From positions 310,001 to 374,000 of the forward strand of contig NZ_JBHRTF010000002.1 in the NCBI RefSeq assembly GCF_042646205.1: a stretch of DNA of 64,000 bases. The letters are read 5' to 3'. This stretch comes from Cellvibrio fontiphilus_A (lineage in GTDB: Bacteria; Pseudomonadota; Gammaproteobacteria; Pseudomonadales; Cellvibrionaceae). The position numbers and the translations under genes were made by a program. A model generated the notes under the pieces. It had not been told where the DNA came from. It did not search any database and worked only from the letters and a program-made list of their open reading frames with translations. This document shows, piece after piece, positions 16,118 to 24,807 of this stretch (its first letter is position 1; each line of letters begins with the position of its first letter).

Positions 16118-17733
16118 ACCTGCGCAGCCTGCATATCAAAGTCTCGGTGAGTGTGGCCGCCGCCGCTATGGTGGTGGTCGCGCTCTCGGCGCAATTCTTT
16201 TACCAACGCAGTTATGAAAAATCCTTTGCCGACAGCCAGCGCTCGGTGCGCCAGCTGCTGGAAACCGTGCAGGCCACCGCCGCCATCGCCGCCTATGTGG
16301 GCAACCGCGAACTGGCCCAGCAGGTAGTCACCGGCCTCACCCAAAACGACATAGTGGTAGGCGCGCGCATTCAAGCCGAAAACGAAGTGCTGGGGCGCGA
16401 TGGCAAAAGCGCGGACGATGTTCGCCAGAGTCTGGTCGCCGTTACCCTTTACGCGCCTTTTGATGAAGAAGAAACCGTAGGCACACTGGCCGTAGTACCC
16501 AACGGCCCGCTGATAGAAGCCCGCGCGCGCGACTCCGCCATGGCCACCGCCATAGGCTTGGCAGCACAGGCGGCTGTGGTCGCCCTGCTGGTGTTGATTC
16601 TGGTCTATTGGCTGATGACTCGCCCGCTGGCGCAACTCTCGGGGCGCTTGCATCGCATCACCCCGGGCGATGGCGGACGGGTAGAGGTGGCCGGCCGGCA
16701 TAACGGCGATGAAATTGGCCAGCTCAGTGGCGACATCAACGCGCTGCTGCACACCGTAGAAGCCATGCTGGAAGAGGAGCGGCAACTGCGTCACCGGGTG
16801 GAACAACTGGAAACCCGCTTTCGCGGCATTTTTGAGGACAGCAGTGCCGGTATCTTTTTGGTGCGCGAAAACGGCCAGCTTATTACCGCCAACCCCGCTT
16901 TTTTCCGGCTTACCGGATTTGATGAAACACAGGCGGCGAACAGCCGCCAAACCAGCCTATTGGAACCCGTATTTCTGGATGCACTGGAGGCCGGCTCACT
17001 GATCCAACTCGCCGCCCTCACCGGTCGCCCCCACTCAGCCGACCTGCGTTTGCGCCGGGCCACTGGCGATGGCCGCGAGCGCTGGGTGCACTGTATTTTT
17101 TCACCGGCGAGCAAGACCCAGCAGACCGCCACGGTGGAAGGTGTGATTTACGACGTCACCGAGCGCAAGTACGCCGAGCAGCGCTCGCGCGAACTGGCCG
17201 AAACCGACACCCTGACCGGGCTGCGCAATCGCCAATCAATAGAGGACGCCCTGCACCGCTTGATCAACCAGCGCGGCGTGAGCGATACCCGGTTTGCGGT
17301 ACTGCTGATCGACCTCGACCGCTTTAAATTTATCAACGACAACTACGGCCACGATGCCGGCGACCGGGTATTAGTGGCCATTGCCCAGCGCCTGCGCAAA
17401 CTGGTGCGCGACTCCGACCTGGTCGCCCGCATTGGCGGCGATGAATTCCTGCTAGTGCTCAACCACGCCGGCAACCTGCAAATGGTGCAGCGTATTGCGC
17501 AAAAAATTCTGGATGCCCAGCAAGCGCCTATCGAAGTCCAAGCCGGGGTGCTGGAGACTATCGGCATGAGCATTGGTATTGCGCTCTACCCCGAACACGG
17601 CGACAACCCGCTCAGCCTGCGCAAACACGCCGACCAGGCCATGTATCAGGTCAAACACAGCGGCAAAAACCGTTTTGCCATTTACGACCCGGCCCACAAC
17701 CAGCCCACCAGCCACCTTGAAACCAACCGCTAA
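16114..17733 (+). CDS. Membrane diguanylate cyclase (periplasmic sensor-HAMP-PAS-GGDEF)
   Basis: A 539-residue protein. A first membrane helix (about 9-29) and a second (about 150-171, AAQAAVVALLVLILVYWLM) enclose a ~120-residue periplasmic sensor. HAMP (about 172-225) and a short coiled coil (VEAMLEEERQLRHRVEQLE) lead to a PAS domain (about 235-350, ending IYDVTERKYAEQ) and a GGDEF domain. GGDEF is intact at 441-445 and an RxxD inhibitory site (RDSD) sits five residues before it, so active, feedback-controlled c-di-GMP synthesis is expected. The start overlaps the stop of the PstS-like gene. The sensor may read the state of the two upstream envelope proteins. Confidence 0.93.
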   Translation: MNLRSLHIKVSVSVAAAAMVVVALSAQFFYQRSYEKSFADSQRSVRQLLETVQATAAIAAYVGNRELAQQVVTGLTQNDIVVGARIQAENEVLGRDGKSADDVRQSLVAVTLYAPFDEEETVGTLAVVPNGPLIEARARDSAMATAIGLAAQAAVVALLVLILVYWLMTRPLAQLSGRLHRITPGDGGRVEVAGRHNGDEIGQLSGDINALLHTVEAMLEEERQLRHRVEQLETRFRGIFEDSSAGIFLVRENGQLITANPAFFRLTGFDETQAANSRQTSLLEPVFLDALEAGSLIQLAALTGRPHSADLRLRRATGDGRERWVHCIFSPASKTQQTATVEGVIYDVTERKYAEQRSRELAETDTLTGLRNRQSIEDALHRLINQRGVSDTRFAVLLIDLDRFKFINDNYGHDAGDRVLVAIAQRLRKLVRDSDLVARIGGDEFLLVLNHAGNLQMVQRIAQKILDAQQAPIEVQAGVLETIGMSIGIALYPEHGDNPLSLRKHADQAMYQVKHSGKNRFAIYDPAHNQPTSHLETNR

Positions 17734-17777
17734 CCCTGCGCCGGGCGCGGTGATAATAGAGCAAATAAATACGACAA

Positions 17778-17825
17778 AATGTAAACGATTACATTTTTAT
17801 TGATGGCATATTTGAAACGTTTACA
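17778..17825. promoter_or_regulatory. Paired LacI-type operator candidates upstream of tpiA
   Basis: AATGTAAACGATTACATT (17778-17795) has perfect 7 bp arms around a central CG at 17786-17787. A second core AAACGTTT with a TTTACA right half has its CG at 17818-17819, exactly 32 bp later. LacI-family operators have this TGTAAACG..TTACA shape. The same motif and spacing occur at 33157-33202 before the polygalacturonase gene. The pair ends about 175 bp before tpiA, leaving room for a promoter between. Confidence 0.6.
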
Positions 17826-17998
17826 CACAAAAAAGCCTTAATTTTAGGATTAAAAACCCAATAAAAGCCCATTTCAGACAAAATATTTACTTTTGTTGCT
17901 TGCCCGTTTTCATCGGCCTGTGTAGCATTTTCCCTATCAACCACAACCATTCGACTGCCCTGGCTCTTGCCGGCAGGCAGCGTTTTTGAGTCATCACC

Positions 17999-18766
17999 AT
18001 GAAACAGCGTAAACCTATAGTTATTGCCAACTGGAAGCTCAATGGCGGCCTGGATCTTATCTGCACCTCGGTAGCCTCCTTTATTGGCAAACACTTTGCT
18101 GCGCAAATTGCTATCTGCCCACCCTATTTGTACATGCGCGACATGCTCACCTTTTTGCAGTACTCGGAATTGCAAATTGGCAGCCAGAACGTGAGCCGCT
18201 ATGAGTCGGGCGCCTATACCGGGGAAACCTCGGCGCAAATGCTCAAACAGGCCGGCTGCTCACTCTGCCTGATCGGCCACTCGGAGCGCCGCGCCATGTT
18301 TGCGGAGAATAACGAGGGCTGCAAAATCAAGGTGAATACCGCGCTCAGCCACGGCTTGTTACCGGTGTTGTGCGTGGGCGAAAACAAAGCCGAGCGCGAG
18401 GCCAATATCACCGAACAAGTGCTATTCAAACAATTGAGCGAAGGTCTGGGCGGTTTGGATCTGGCCGGTAGGGATTTATGCATCGCCTACGAACCGGTGT
18501 GGGCGATTGGCACGGGCCTCGCGGCAACGCCTGCTATAGCTCAAGCGGTACACCAATTTATTCGCGCCGAAGTGACCCGCCTGTTTGACAGTGAAGTCGC
18601 AAACCGCGTGCGCATTTTGTACGGCGGCAGCGTAACCAAAGCCAACGCCACTGAATTATTGCAGCAGCCGGATATAGACGGTTTGCTGGTGGGTGGCGCG
18701 AGTCTGGACCCGGGCCATTTCCTGGCAATTTGTGAACAGGCCTCGGACCTGGCAGAGCCGCATTAA
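17999..18766 (+). CDS. tpiA: Triosephosphate isomerase
   Basis: 255 residues, normal length. Catalytic residues are in place: Lys in ANWKLNGG, His in LIGHSERRAMF, and Glu in IAYEPVWAIGTG. The phosphate-gripping loop and the GGSV and GGASLD signatures near the C-terminus are present. It interconverts dihydroxyacetone phosphate and glyceraldehyde-3-phosphate. With fbaA and fbp downstream it makes a gluconeogenic set, useful when carbon enters as C3 compounds from uronate breakdown. A LacI-type operator pair lies upstream. It may be a second tpiA copy in the genome, which cannot be judged here. Confidence 0.97.
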   Translation: MKQRKPIVIANWKLNGGLDLICTSVASFIGKHFAAQIAICPPYLYMRDMLTFLQYSELQIGSQNVSRYESGAYTGETSAQMLKQAGCSLCLIGHSERRAMFAENNEGCKIKVNTALSHGLLPVLCVGENKAEREANITEQVLFKQLSEGLGGLDLAGRDLCIAYEPVWAIGTGLAATPAIAQAVHQFIRAEVTRLFDSEVANRVRILYGGSVTKANATELLQQPDIDGLLVGGASLDPGHFLAICEQASDLAEPH

Positions 18767-18931
18767 CTGTCGGCTCGCGTTTTTGCCAAGGCTGGCAGCA
18801 GGCGTATTTTTACAAACAATATTTCAACACCATTAACCAAAACATTTAGAAGAAAATTAAAAAAACAATCGGCGGCAATTTCGGTCATCCACAATCAACC
18901 ACCCTCTGCGGGATAATTTCGGGAATTTGTG

Positions 18932-20011
18932 ATGAACACTCTTGCCAATCTTGTTGCCCCCGGCGTTGCGACCGGCGACGCTCTCAATCAATTATTTGCT
19001 GCCGCCAAAGCGGGCGGTTTTGCCTACCCGGCGGTAAATGTCTGTAACACCAACACCATTAACGCCACGCTGGAAGCGGCGCGCAAAGTTAACTCCCCGG
19101 TAATTGTGCAGCTGTCACAGGGCGGTTCGGCATTTTTTATTGGCAAAAGCATCAAGCTCGATGGTCAGGGCAGCTCCATTTTGGGCTCCATCGCCGCCGC
19201 AAAATATGTGCATGCGGTTGCCGAAGCCTATGGTGTGCCGGTGATTTTGCACACGGATCACGCCGCCAAAAAACTCCTGCCCTGGATCGATGGTTTACTC
19301 GATGCCAGCGAAGCCCACTTTGCGCAAACCGGTAAACCCCTGTTCAGCTCGCACATGATCGATTTGTCAGAAGAGAGCCTGCAGGAAAATATCGAAATTT
19401 CTGCCAAATATTTAGCGCGCATGAAAAAAATCGACGTAACGCTGGAAATAGAATTGGGTTGCACCGGCGGTGAAGAGGATGGCGTGGACAACAGCCATCT
19501 GGATAATTCTGCGCTTTATACCCAGCCGGAAGATGTCGCCTACGCTTACGAAACACTCAGCGCGATTAGCGAGAAATTCACCATCGCCGCCTCCTTCGGT
19601 AATGTGCACGGTGTTTACAAACCCGGCAACGTGCAACTCACGCCGTCGATTTTGAAAAATTCGCAGCAATTTGTCAGCGAAAAATTTGCACTGCCCCACA
19701 ACAGTTTGAATTTTGTATTCCACGGTGGCTCGGGTTCCGCGGCGAGTGAAATTGCCGAGGCGATCAGTTACGGCGTGGTAAAAATGAATATAGACACAGA
19801 TACCCAATGGGCCTTTTGGCAGGGCACAATGGATTATTACAAAACCAACCAAGCCTATTTACAGGGCCAAATCGGCAACCCCGAGGGCGATGAAAAACCC
19901 AACAAAAAATTCTACGACCCACGGGTGTGGTTGCGCCAAAGTGAAGACTATATGGTGCAGCGTTTGCAGCAATCCTTTGCCGATTTAAATTGTATCAACC
20001 GTTACGTTTAA
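18932..20011 (+). CDS. fbaA: Class II fructose-bisphosphate aldolase
   Basis: 359 residues from ATG 18932 (GGGA site 7 bp before), the same length as E. coli FbaA; a GTG one codon earlier is less likely. Zinc-site and active-site segments are clear: VILHTDHAAKKLLPWIDG, the acidic ELGCTGGEEDG, ASFGNVHGVYKPGN, and FVFHGGSGSAASEI. It is a metal-dependent aldolase of glycolysis and gluconeogenesis in the cytoplasm. It lies 165 bp after tpiA and 65 bp before fbp. The gap to tpiA is AT-rich and shows no terminator. Confidence 0.97.
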   Translation: MNTLANLVAPGVATGDALNQLFAAAKAGGFAYPAVNVCNTNTINATLEAARKVNSPVIVQLSQGGSAFFIGKSIKLDGQGSSILGSIAAAKYVHAVAEAYGVPVILHTDHAAKKLLPWIDGLLDASEAHFAQTGKPLFSSHMIDLSEESLQENIEISAKYLARMKKIDVTLEIELGCTGGEEDGVDNSHLDNSALYTQPEDVAYAYETLSAISEKFTIAASFGNVHGVYKPGNVQLTPSILKNSQQFVSEKFALPHNSLNFVFHGGSGSAASEIAEAISYGVVKMNIDTDTQWAFWQGTMDYYKTNQAYLQGQIGNPEGDEKPNKKFYDPRVWLRQSEDYMVQRLQQSFADLNCINRYV

Positions 20012-20018
20012 CCCTCTT

Positions 20019-20050
20019 GCATTGGCCGGCACGCGTGCGCCGGCCAATGC
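20019..20050 (+). other. Strong intercistronic hairpin between fbaA and fbp
   Basis: GCATTGGCCGGC (20019-20030) and GCCGGCCAATGC (20039-20050) form a perfect 12 bp stem with an 8-nt loop. No T run follows, so it is more likely an RNA-stabilising or processing hairpin than a terminator. It ends 26 bp before the fbp start. Confidence 0.65.
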
Positions 20051-20076
20051 TGCAAAAAATGGCGACAGGTAATTGC

Positions 20077-21048
20077 ATGAAAAATTTATTCAGTGTGCTG
20101 CGCAGTGATGAAGTCAACGATGAACTTCTGCGCGTCATAGAAACTATTGTCGATGCCAGCAAAGAAATTGCTTTCCGCGTGCGCCAGGGAGCACTGGCGG
20201 GCGTGCTGGGTTCAACACAAGACGAAAATATTCAAGGCGAAACCCAAAAGCATTTGGATATTATTTCCAATCAATTGCTGAAAGATTTATTGCTCGCCAA
20301 CAGCGCCGTGGCCGCTATCGCCTCGGAAGAGGAAGACACAGTAGTCGCCGGCCATGAGGCGGGAAAATACCTGGTGGCATTTGATCCGCTGGATGGCTCA
20401 TCCAACATCGACATCAACGGCCAGATTGGCACTATCTTCAGTATTTATAGCGCGCTGGATTTAATTCCGCATCACAGCGAATTGCAATTCCAGCAGCAGG
20501 GCCAACAACAAGTTTGCGCCGGTTATGTGTTCTACGGGCCATCCACTTTATTAGCAATCACCACCGGCAAGGGCACACGCTGTTTTACTCTGGATTCAAC
20601 CCAGGGCAATTTTTTACTCACCGCCGACAAAATCCAAATCGCTGCCGATACCCAGGAATTTGCGATCAATATGAGCAACGCGCGTTTCTGGAATCAAGCT
20701 ATGCGCGCTTACATTGATGATTTGGTATTAGGCGAAACCGGCCCGCGCGCAAAACGTTTTAATATGCGCTGGAATGCGGCGATGGTGGGTGATGTGCACA
20801 GGGTATTAACGCGCAGCGGAATTTTTCTCTACCCCTCAGACACCCGCAACGCCAAACAGCCGGCCAAATTGCGTTTACTCTACGAAGCCAATCCAATGGC
20901 AATGCTGATTGAAAATGCCGGCGGTAAAGCCTGTAGCGAAACCCAGCGCATTTTGGATATACAACCGCAGCAATTACACGAGCGCGTCGCAGTGATCCTT
21001 GGCTCGGCCAATGAAGTGGATGAATGTTTGAATTATTTGCGCCGCTAA
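20077..21048 (+). CDS. fbp: Class I fructose-1,6-bisphosphatase
   Basis: 323 residues from the ATG that begins MKNLFSVLRSDEVNDELL, with an AGG site; in-frame codons upstream of it have no support. Metal and substrate motifs are AIASEEEDTVV, FDPLDGSSNIDINGQIGTIFSIY, and the C-terminal LRLLYEANPMAMLIENAGGKA. It releases phosphate from fructose-1,6-bisphosphate, the committed gluconeogenic step. As third gene of the tpiA-fbaA-fbp run it supports growth on non-hexose carbon. It ends one base before the stop of the convergent chemoreceptor gene. Confidence 0.97.
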   Translation: MKNLFSVLRSDEVNDELLRVIETIVDASKEIAFRVRQGALAGVLGSTQDENIQGETQKHLDIISNQLLKDLLLANSAVAAIASEEEDTVVAGHEAGKYLVAFDPLDGSSNIDINGQIGTIFSIYSALDLIPHHSELQFQQQGQQQVCAGYVFYGPSTLLAITTGKGTRCFTLDSTQGNFLLTADKIQIAADTQEFAINMSNARFWNQAMRAYIDDLVLGETGPRAKRFNMRWNAAMVGDVHRVLTRSGIFLYPSDTRNAKQPAKLRLLYEANPMAMLIENAGGKACSETQRILDIQPQQLHERVAVILGSANEVDECLNYLRR

Positions 21049-21058
21049 TCAGCGGCGC
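21039..21058. terminator. Hairpin spanning both stop codons of fbp and the chemoreceptor
   Basis: GCGCCGCT (21039-21046) and AGCGGCGC (21051-21058) pair perfectly around AATC. The two convergent genes end inside this 20 bp. There is no T run, so termination strength is uncertain. Confidence 0.5.
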
Positions 21059-23409
21059 TGTTCAAAGCGCAAGACTTTAGCAGCGCTCATTACACGATTA
21101 GCCAGCGCATTTTGCTGCTCGGCACTTTCCGCCAGGCGAGTGATGGCAATATCCGTTTCATTAATACCGGTGATCAATTGAATCAAACGCCCGCGCATGG
21201 ATTGCGCGCGCTGGCTTTCATCCTGCGCACTGTTATTAATGCGTTGGGTCAGCACACTGGCCTCTGCGACTGCCGCTTCAATATTGTTGAGTGAATCCTG
21301 GGTGGCGCGGGTTTCCAGCAAACAATTCTGCGCACTTTCCTGTTCGGCATTAAGCCCCTGCGAAATCTGGCTCACCGAATTGCGCAATTGATCAATCATT
21401 TTTTTAATTTCGCCCGTCGCACTTTGTGTATCAAACGACAGCCGACGCACCTCTTCTGCCACTACCGCAAAACCGCGCCCATGTTCACCGGCGCGCGCCG
21501 CTTCAATCGCCGCATTCAGCGCCAGCAAATTGGTTTGTTCCGCCACACTTTGAATGGTGTCCAACACTGTGCCTATGTTGTCGGTAGCGCTGCGCAATTC
21601 CGCTAAAGTGGAGCAGGAGTGGCTCACCTGTTGTGCAAGAATTTGCACCTGCTCATCCACACCGGCTACACGTGCGCGACCTTCACTGGCCAATTGCGCG
21701 GCCTGCTGCACCTGTTGGCTGACCAGATGTAACCCCTGGGTCATTTGCGCTAGCGATTTCACCACGGCGTCAGTCTCTGCGCCGACGTGATTCATTTCGT
21801 GGCGCTGGCGCGCGGTTTCATCGCGGCATTGGCGCGTGGTAGTGACATTATCCAGCGCGCCCTGCAAACTTTGTTCGCTGGAACTGTTCACCTGCAGCAT
21901 CACAGTATTTAATTCACTGAATAAATAATTTAACGAGCGGCCAATATCGCCCAGCTCATCTTTGCGCGATGCAGGGAAATTGCTGAGCAGGTTTTTATCC
22001 TGCGCCGATTGTTTAATCGCCGCCGCCAGGTGTTTTAATGGCTCACCAATATGCTGCGCAAATAAATAAGCGACCAGCGCCGCCAGCGCGGTGAGCACCA
22101 AAATCGCAATGGCCACACTGCGCCACAAGGTGCTGCGCAAACTGGCGAGTGGCGCAAATACTTCATCCGGATTTTGCTGGGCAACCAGTGCAAATGTTTG
22201 TTCACCCAATTGCAGCGGCTGCCAACTACTCAATACCGGGCGATCAAGATAATCGCGGCTCATACCACTACCAGTGCGCCCTGCCAAAGCTTGCGCTACC
22301 GCCTCGGTATGCGGGGAAAAAGTGCCTGTGGTTTTTTGCAGGCGCTCAACACCTGCCGCCGCATCGCGCTTATTGGCTGCTTGCAGCTGCGTTAGAAAAT
22401 CCGTTGGCGCTTCCAACATAGGCCGCAATTCGGTGAGCAACAACCCCTCACTATTGGTGATATAGACATCGCCCGTTTTACCTAAACCCAAACTGATCCA
22501 ATTGCGCTGCGCATTAATTATATTGCTCAGTTGCTGCGCCGGAATTTCCACCACTAAAAACCCCACGGGTTTATCCGGGCTTTGCACCGCGTGAAATACC
22601 GGCAGCCCCATGTAAGCAACCTGTTGGTTAAAACGCGCCGGGTTAGCGTAAAAACTTGAGAGCAAAACTTTATCTTTATCCGTGTTTTGTAACTGCGCAC
22701 TTAACTGCGCCAGTGGCGATTGCGCAAAAGGTCCATTGATTAATGAGCTTCCCAACAAGGGGCTTTTATTCACCGAATAAATCACCGTTTGACTTTGTGC
22801 ATCTATCAACAGCAAATCGCTAAAACCAAAACGTTGGCTTAAATCGCGAAAGCTGCTGTGGTAACGGCGATGTTGTTGACCGTAAATACTCGCATCACCC
22901 GCATCATCCAGCAGCGCTAATTGGCTAACATCCGCCGTATTTTTTTGCAGGTAATAATGTTGGATCAGCAGCGCTTCCTGCGAGAATTTTTCCAGCCAGG
23001 CACGGCTATCAATAATGTCGCCATTGGTTTGTGCGCGGTGATAAGGAAGGTATGTATTGTGGTACCACTGCTGCAATTCGCCGCGCAATTCTTCAGCGGC
23101 GCGACTGGGCACTTCGTAACGGTAGGAAGCAAAGGGGCGAACAAAACCGTAAATCGCCTCCTGCGTCATACGCCCATGGGCGAGTGCCAATAATAATTCT
23201 TTGTAATTGGAAAATTGCGCACTAACCGCCTGCGCACGCCCCGCCGCCAGCGCCTGGAACTGCTGCTCCAAATTGTGTGACAAAGCGCGATTGGATTCTT
23301 TAACCGCCAGCCAACCAGTGGTGCCGGCTGCCAGCAATACCGCAACACCAGTCAACAACATGGCGCCCAGCATTAAACGGGAGGAGATTTTCATAAACAC
23401 ACGCAGCAT
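21049..23409 (-). CDS. Methyl-accepting chemotaxis protein
   Basis: 786 residues. An N-terminal membrane helix (about 12-32) is followed by a large periplasmic sensor (about 33-425) of the double-Cache type in appearance (DLLLIDAQSQTVIYS..., VGFLVVEIPAQQLSNIIN, GDVYITNSEGLL). A second helix (about 430-452, SVAIAILVLTALAALVAYLFA) leads to HAMP and a cytoplasmic signalling coiled coil with the hairpin tip LNAAIEAARAGEHGRGFAVVAEEVRRLS that docks CheA/CheW. There is no C-terminal CheR-binding pentapeptide. Lying downstream of uxuB and the pectinesterase in the same direction, it might sense a pectin-derived or carboxylate ligand; that is inference. MKISSRL, five codons in, is an alternative start. 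Confidence 0.95.
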   Translation of the reverse strand: MLRVFMKISSRLMLGAMLLTGVAVLLAAGTTGWLAVKESNRALSHNLEQQFQALAAGRAQAVSAQFSNYKELLLALAHGRMTQEAIYGFVRPFASYRYEVPSRAAEELRGELQQWYHNTYLPYHRAQTNGDIIDSRAWLEKFSQEALLIQHYYLQKNTADVSQLALLDDAGDASIYGQQHRRYHSSFRDLSQRFGFSDLLLIDAQSQTVIYSVNKSPLLGSSLINGPFAQSPLAQLSAQLQNTDKDKVLLSSFYANPARFNQQVAYMGLPVFHAVQSPDKPVGFLVVEIPAQQLSNIINAQRNWISLGLGKTGDVYITNSEGLLLTELRPMLEAPTDFLTQLQAANKRDAAAGVERLQKTTGTFSPHTEAVAQALAGRTGSGMSRDYLDRPVLSSWQPLQLGEQTFALVAQQNPDEVFAPLASLRSTLWRSVAIAILVLTALAALVAYLFAQHIGEPLKHLAAAIKQSAQDKNLLSNFPASRKDELGDIGRSLNYLFSELNTVMLQVNSSSEQSLQGALDNVTTTRQCRDETARQRHEMNHVGAETDAVVKSLAQMTQGLHLVSQQVQQAAQLASEGRARVAGVDEQVQILAQQVSHSCSTLAELRSATDNIGTVLDTIQSVAEQTNLLALNAAIEAARAGEHGRGFAVVAEEVRRLSFDTQSATGEIKKMIDQLRNSVSQISQGLNAEQESAQNCLLETRATQDSLNNIEAAVAEASVLTQRINNSAQDESQRAQSMRGRLIQLITGINETDIAITRLAESAEQQNALANRVMSAAKVLRFEQRR

Positions 23410-23496
23410 GGTTAATACACTGACAATCTAGGCGGTGTTTATGACAGTTTAATTACATTTGCATGACAGGGCTGATCAAAGGCTTACAGAACGAGC

Positions 23497-23530
23497 AAAA
23501 TATAGGGCGCTATAAATTGCGCCCCTACCT
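23497..23530. repeat. Solo copy of a GGGCGCAA-type palindromic repeat
   Basis: GGGCGCTA-TAAA-TTGCGCCC (23505-23524) with flanks AAAATAT and CCTAC. It matches the right-hand end of the element at 24679-24790, on the other side of the pectinesterase gene. Confidence 0.7.
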
Positions 23531-23548
23531 AACGACGATACAATAATT

Positions 23549-24664
23549 TCAGGGCTGCCAATCACCCAATATTTTTTTGCGCGTGTATGCCTCTGCTTCT
23601 GTTGCATTTAATTGGCGGCGCTTGTTATTGAGCGCTGCGCCGGGGCCGCTGGAGTTGTATTCAAAAAAGCGGGCGTCTTGCGGGAGAAAATCTTTTTTGC
23701 TGCCGTCTTTGGCGGTGCCGCTCATGGAATACCAGCCGTCGGTAGTGATATGCGCATCCATCCAGCTATTGATAAATACCGTTTTGCCAATGGCATTGGG
23801 GTCGGCGTAGCGGCCATCGGCAAATTGGGTGGTGGGGTGCCAGGGGCGGCCGAGGGGGACGGAATTATCTGGCACTGATGCGGCGCGGGTGAGTTTGCAG
23901 TTAATAAATGTCAGGCCATAAACATCATTAATATTGGTGGAAGGTGCGGTGACATAACCGTGGGGCATACTTGCGCGGCCGCGTGCCAGGGTTTTTATTT
24001 CCGAATCGGTAAACAGTGCATTGCCCCGGCCAAAAATAAAATCCACGTTGCCGGCGATCAAACTCTTATCGAACCAGCTGCGGCCGCTGTTAACGTAAAG
24101 CGTGTCCTGATACCCCAGGAGTTTTACCTCGCGCGCGATAAATTTATCGCTGCCCATATCAAGAAATAAGGCTACCGCCTGGGTATTGCCAACACGTTCA
24201 GTGGCGCCCGGTTCCAGCGCATCGTTGCGCAAAAAATCAAATGAATTTTCCACCGTTAATTGTTGCAACAATACACCGGTTGCACGCACGGTGACTGTAG
24301 CCGAGCCGGAGGTGCCCCAAATTTGGCCTTTAGTGGCTCCCGCAAAACTGGCCTGTTGGCCGGCGTAGGCGTCGTAATGCAAACGCGTGGTATTTTTGTC
24401 GGCGCCGATTAAATGAATATTAGGTTTGGCGATAATTATTTTTTCGTAATACTCACCGGCGTGAATAAAAATGCGATAGGGCTTGGTTGAATCACCCGGC
24501 GCGGCTTCCAGTGCAGCGGCAATGCTGGTGAAATGATTGGCTGCCGTTGATTCTGTTTGGCTGACTACCGCCTCGTAACGCGGCGATGATTGATTGGCAC
24601 AGGCCGTGATAAATAGGCTAAAAAATATAATCGCCAGAATAGAATAGTGTCGATAAAAAATCAT
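23549..24664 (-). CDS. Pectin methylesterase (CE8) lipoprotein
   Basis: A 371-residue protein with a lipobox FITAC in the signal peptide (Cys about 22), so membrane-anchored. It has the right-handed beta-helix repeats of CE8. The catalytic motifs are present: GNTQAVALF, then GYQDTLYVNSGRSWFDKSLIAGNVDFIFGRG with both active Asp residues, and the late GRPW (substrate-binding Arg/Trp). It removes methyl esters from homogalacturonan so that polygalacturonases can act; the GH28 enzyme at 33309 is the natural partner. Palindromic repeats sit on both sides. It lies 143 bp downstream of uxuB. Confidence 0.95.
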   Translation of the reverse strand: MIFYRHYSILAIIFFSLFITACANQSSPRYEAVVSQTESTAANHFTSIAAALEAAPGDSTKPYRIFIHAGEYYEKIIIAKPNIHLIGADKNTTRLHYDAYAGQQASFAGATKGQIWGTSGSATVTVRATGVLLQQLTVENSFDFLRNDALEPGATERVGNTQAVALFLDMGSDKFIAREVKLLGYQDTLYVNSGRSWFDKSLIAGNVDFIFGRGNALFTDSEIKTLARGRASMPHGYVTAPSTNINDVYGLTFINCKLTRAASVPDNSVPLGRPWHPTTQFADGRYADPNAIGKTVFINSWMDAHITTDGWYSMSGTAKDGSKKDFLPQDARFFEYNSSGPGAALNNKRRQLNATEAEAYTRKKILGDWQP

Positions 24665-24678
24665 AGCGCGATACCACT

Positions 24679-24790
24679 GTAGGGGCGCAATGTGTTGCGC
24701 CCGATTTAATTGAAACGGTTTATTGCAGGCTATTTATTACAAGCTGTTTATCAAAAAACAAAATATTGGGCGCAATAAATTGCGCCCCCA
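24679..24790. repeat. MITE-like element with inverted GGGCGCAA palindromes at its ends
   Basis: The left end TGTAGGGGCGCAATGTG then TTGCGCCC (24679-24702) and the right end GGGCGCAATAAATTGCGCCC (24768-24787) are inverted copies of each other. Each end is itself a hairpin. The element fills most of the gap between uxuB and the pectinesterase gene. No coding capacity. The hairpins could also stabilise or end the uxuB transcript. Confidence 0.7.
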
Positions 24791-24807
24791 CAAATAGGCC
24801 ATTGTAA

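Noticed and set aside
16051..16950. A 299-codon frame antisense to the diguanylate cyclase gene
   Set aside because: Spans the overlap of two well-supported genes; no motif and no ribosome site.
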